A DNA stretch of 64,000 bases from the NCBI RefSeq assembly GCF_007846095.1, contig NZ_VOEI01000001.1:186001-250000 (forward strand). Reading direction: 5' to 3'. Under the pieces are notes generated by a model, which did not search any database, was not told the DNA's origin, and saw only the letters and a list, made by a program, of their open reading frames with translations. Positions 61,786 through 64,000 of the stretch are shown piece after piece. The stretch's first letter is position 1; each line of letters opens with the position of its first letter. The DNA comes from Mucilaginibacter achroorhodeus. GTDB taxonomy: Bacteria; Bacteroidota; Bacteroidia; Sphingobacteriales; Sphingobacteriaceae. The position numbers and the translations under genes are program-made.

Positions 61786-62976
61786 TTATTTAAAATCGCA
61801 ACTTTCTATTACCAGTGTTGCGGCACCTAACAGCTTGGCATTGGCCGCCAACTGCGATACGTCTATCTCTGTTTGCTCGGCCAGCCATGGTATGCAAAAC
61901 TCATTAATGGCCTGCTGTATAGGTGCCATTAAGATCTTACCCGCCGTGGCCCCTTTTCCACTAAGTACAATAAGGCCCGGGTTCATGATATGTATCAGGG
62001 TTGATATCCCCTTCCCTATCAAAAATGCTGCATCAGATAATATCGATACAGCCAACGGATCGCCTGCACGGGCAGCTTTTAAAAAATCTTCTACCGGCAA
62101 CTCCTTACTGCTTTTATATATCTTTTCCATACTTGAGCTGGCGCCGCTGTCAATTTCATGCTTTGCCCTTTCTATCATCACCAGTAATGAGGCGTCAACT
62201 TCCAGACAGCCACGTTTACCACAGGAGCACATCTTGTTAGTTTGCGAAAGTGGTATATGGCTAAACTCGCCGGCATAGCCTGTGTGGCCTCTAAACAGCT
62301 GACCGTTTACTATCATGCCCAAACCAATGCCCCAGCCTACGTTAACAACTAATACATCCTTGTGCTTTTTCCCTGCGCCAAATTTTAGTTCGGCAAGTGC
62401 AATAAGGCTGGAATCGTTATCAATGTAAACCGATAGTTCTATTTCGTTAGCTAAATATTCTTTAAGACTGGTGCCTCCCACCGGTTTAAAATAGCTGTGG
62501 TTTACACCTTCATCAGCGTTGACAAAACCCGGCATGCCAATTCCTACACCTAATATTTGCTCTGCCGGTATTCCTGACCGCCGGATATAACTCCTGATAA
62601 ACCCGGTAAGTTTTCCCAACGTCGAGGGATCATCTTTAGTGATCAATATTTCGATAATTTCCGGGGCAATCTTTGCGTTGTTATGCATATCATACATCAC
62701 TATCTGCGTAACAAACTGATCTATTGCTACCGCCACTATGTAGCGCTTTAGATGGCGGTTCAGCAAAAATGATAATGCCCTCCTGCCACCTGTTGACGGT
62801 GCCAACCCGTGTTCCAGTATATAACCCTCCTCAACCAGGTTATTTACTGTTGTGGTAACCAGCGGCAAACTTTTATGCGTTAGTTTACTTAATTGGGTTA
62901 GGGTAAGGCGTTTGTTATAGTAAAATTGTTTGATAAGCTCCTTCCTTAGTAGGTCGTGCTTTTTAATAACGATCAT
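61786..62976 (-). CDS. ROK family transcriptional regulator (NagC/Mlc-like)
   Basis: The 396-residue protein has a winged helix-turn-helix (about 20-60, LTLTQLSKLTHKSLPLVTTTVNNLVEEGYI) and a ROK sugar-kinase-like body. The ROK zinc site appears as CSCGKRGCLEVD, and the phosphate loop region is VLVVNVGWGIGLGMIVNG, with EFSHIPLS before the cysteines. Such proteins repress sugar genes and release DNA when a sugar binds. Lying just upstream of the rhamnosidase, on the same strand, it probably controls use of rhamnose-containing glycans. The inducer is inferred. Confidence 0.9.
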   Translation of the reverse strand: MIVIKKHDLLRKELIKQFYYNKRLTLTQLSKLTHKSLPLVTTTVNNLVEEGYILEHGLAPSTGGRRALSFLLNRHLKRYIVAVAIDQFVTQIVMYDMHNNAKIAPEIIEILITKDDPSTLGKLTGFIRSYIRRSGIPAEQILGVGIGMPGFVNADEGVNHSYFKPVGGTSLKEYLANEIELSVYIDNDSSLIALAELKFGAGKKHKDVLVVNVGWGIGLGMIVNGQLFRGHTGYAGEFSHIPLSQTNKMCSCGKRGCLEVDASLLVMIERAKHEIDSGASSSMEKIYKSSKELPVEDFLKAARAGDPLAVSILSDAAFLIGKGISTLIHIMNPGLIVLSGKGATAGKILMAPIQQAINEFCIPWLAEQTEIDVSQLAANAKLLGAATLVIESCDFK

Positions 62977-63083
62977 TAAACAGGTGTTGGCTTATCAAAC
63001 TTAGCTTAATAAATTAAGTATTAAATAACCTTATTATTTTATTTATAAACGCTGTTTAACAAAATATTAAGCAATTTTACCAT

Positions 63084-63635
63084 ATGATAAGGGACGCCAA
63101 TCCGAACGATGCAAAATCAATAGTACCTTTAATACTGCTGGCTATGGGCCCGCTTGCCACCAAATTCGCCAATAGTGATGATCTGCAAGTACAAACAGAT
63201 CTGTTTAGCCAATTTGTGACTGCAAAGGACAATCAATATAGTTATCAAAACATATTGGTTAGAGAGGAGAACGGAAACATTGCGGGCATGATAATGGCCT
63301 ATGATGGTGCAAAGCTGCAGGAGTTACGCAAACCATTCCTCGATCATATAAAACAGGAAAACGGTTTTGCGGGTGAACCCGAAGACGAGACCCAAACCGG
63401 CGAATATTATATAGATTGCCTGGCTGTGTTACCCCAATGGCAGGGCCACAGCTTAGGCAGTAAGTTAATAAAGGCCATGTGCTATAAAATAAAAGAAGAA
63501 GGGCATGATACGGTAGGCCTTTTAGTTAGCCGCCCGCAGGCTAAGCGCCTTTACGAACGGTTAGGTTTTAAAGTAATAAATGAGATATTCCTTTTGGGTG
63601 TTCAGCATCAACACATGCAGTTAAGATTATCTTGA
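63084..63635 (+). CDS. GNAT family N-acetyltransferase
   Basis: The 183-residue protein has the GNAT core: MIRDANPNDAKSIVPL at the N-terminus, IDCLAVLPQWQGHSLGSKLI as motif A (QGHSLG is the acetyl-CoA loop) and VGLLVSRPQAKRLYERLGFKVINE as motif B. A central insertion (about 85-115) is longer than in the other GNAT of the window. The substrate is unknown. It is divergent from the ROK gene, 107 bp away. Confidence 0.9.
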   Translation: MIRDANPNDAKSIVPLILLAMGPLATKFANSDDLQVQTDLFSQFVTAKDNQYSYQNILVREENGNIAGMIMAYDGAKLQELRKPFLDHIKQENGFAGEPEDETQTGEYYIDCLAVLPQWQGHSLGSKLIKAMCYKIKEEGHDTVGLLVSRPQAKRLYERLGFKVINEIFLLGVQHQHMQLRLS

Positions 63636-63716
63636 TCATCTACTTTCGTTAGGTTCTGTAGCGTGTGAACAATACCTTTACATTATAAACGTTTTTTAAA
63701 ATTATCCCTGCACAAA

Positions 63717-63998
63717 ATGAAATATACTGCATCACGCCTTTCGGAAGGTAACAAGATTTTCCCGGCTCAGGTTATTGTAGAGCCAACCGGCATTACGGTT
63801 AGGATCCCCGGCTTTTTTAGCGGTGATGAAACCACTGTAGCTTATAACAGCATATCGGCAGTTGAGATAGATACACCGCTTATCGGTTTCTCAACCATTC
63901 GCTTTTATCATAACGGCAACAAGGTAGAGGCACACGGCTTTTCAAAAGCTGATGCCAAGGCTATTAAACAAGCCATTGAAGTTGGCAGGAGCCGGTAA
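63717..63998 (+). CDS. Small PH-like domain hypothetical protein
   Basis: The 93-residue protein is a compact beta-rich domain with one C-terminal helix. The pattern FPAQVIVEPTGITVRIPGFFSGDETTVAYNSISAVEIDTPLIGFSTIRFYHNGNKVEAHGFSKADAKAIKQAIE matches bacterial PH-like (bPH_2) domains. These often sit in small regulatory or membrane-linked proteins. The gene ends at the window edge, complete. The role is unknown. Confidence 0.72.
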   Translation: MKYTASRLSEGNKIFPAQVIVEPTGITVRIPGFFSGDETTVAYNSISAVEIDTPLIGFSTIRFYHNGNKVEAHGFSKADAKAIKQAIEVGRSR

Positions 63999-64000
63999 AA

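Noticed and set aside
1..64000. Stop-codon reassignment suggested by the internal TAG and TGA codons
   Set aside because: Many intact genes in the window end normally with TAG or TGA, so the two internal stops are local changes and not a recoded genetic code.
1..64000. CRISPR array or prophage
   Set aside because: No regularly spaced identical repeats and no phage structural, integrase or lysis genes were seen; the repeats found are palindromic and dispersed.

Overview
The window is chromosomal DNA from a member of the Bacteroidota. It most likely belongs to the Sphingobacteriaceae, and a Mucilaginibacter- or Pedobacter-like genome fits best. The genus is inferred from family content, not from a marker gene. 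The evidence is: several promoters of the Bacteroidota type (TTG, about 19 nt, then TAnnTTTG); start codons that mostly lack a Shine-Dalgarno sequence; a TonB receptor with a CarboxypepD_reg-like N-terminus; DUF5686, HU-CCDC81/SPOR and GMC oxidoreductase families common in this phylum; and the gene order rpsF-rpsR-rplI. No prophage, CRISPR array, transposase gene or rRNA was seen. Most of the window is housekeeping and envelope biology.

Layout. 1-16 kb: the end of an M13 peptidase, an MBL/rhodanese sulfur enzyme, a GMC oxidoreductase, a DoxX-like membrane protein, a beta-helix lipoprotein beside a TonB-dependent receptor, an HTH regulator with an operator-like cluster, pruA, and a SulP anion transporter split by an in-frame amber codon. 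16-26 kb: an acyl-CoA carboxylase beta subunit, a DUF559 endonuclease gene that carries an opal codon and sits between two near-identical palindromic repeats, a GNAT enzyme, an M42 peptidase, a nucleotidyltransferase, an M16 protease, an easily missed small zinc-ribbon gene, a single-domain response regulator and a DUF922 protein. 26.7-36.3 kb: an envelope cluster on one strand, consisting of a giant TPR protein, an outer-membrane barrel, an HU/SPOR transmembrane protein, ExbB, ExbD, TonB and folC. 36.5-47.5 kb: an aldo/keto reductase, a DUF5686 protein, a lone CheB, guaA, a lipoprotein, an RNA methyltransferase, icd and outer-membrane proteins. 47.5-57.7 kb: dnaX with an A10 slippery run, a frameshifted secreted protein gene, rpsF-rpsR-rplI, mtgA and a two-gene Fe-S electron-transfer set. 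57.9-64 kb: tRNA-Phe, small proteins, a HopJ-family protein, an alpha-L-rhamnosidase with an upstream ROK regulator, and a second GNAT enzyme.

The strongest leads are these. (1) The dnaX A10 run is preceded by a GGAGAG sequence, and both alternative frames end within a few codons, which predicts programmed production of a short gamma-like subunit. (2) The DUF559 nuclease gene lies between about 137-bp palindromic repeats, as a nuclease-repeat cassette might. (3) The TPR/barrel/HU-SPOR/ExbBD/TonB cluster looks like one energised envelope machine. (4) Three genes carry single-base disruptions (SulP, DUF559 and the secreted protein at 50 kb). These could be real gene decay or sequence error, and the reads should settle which.
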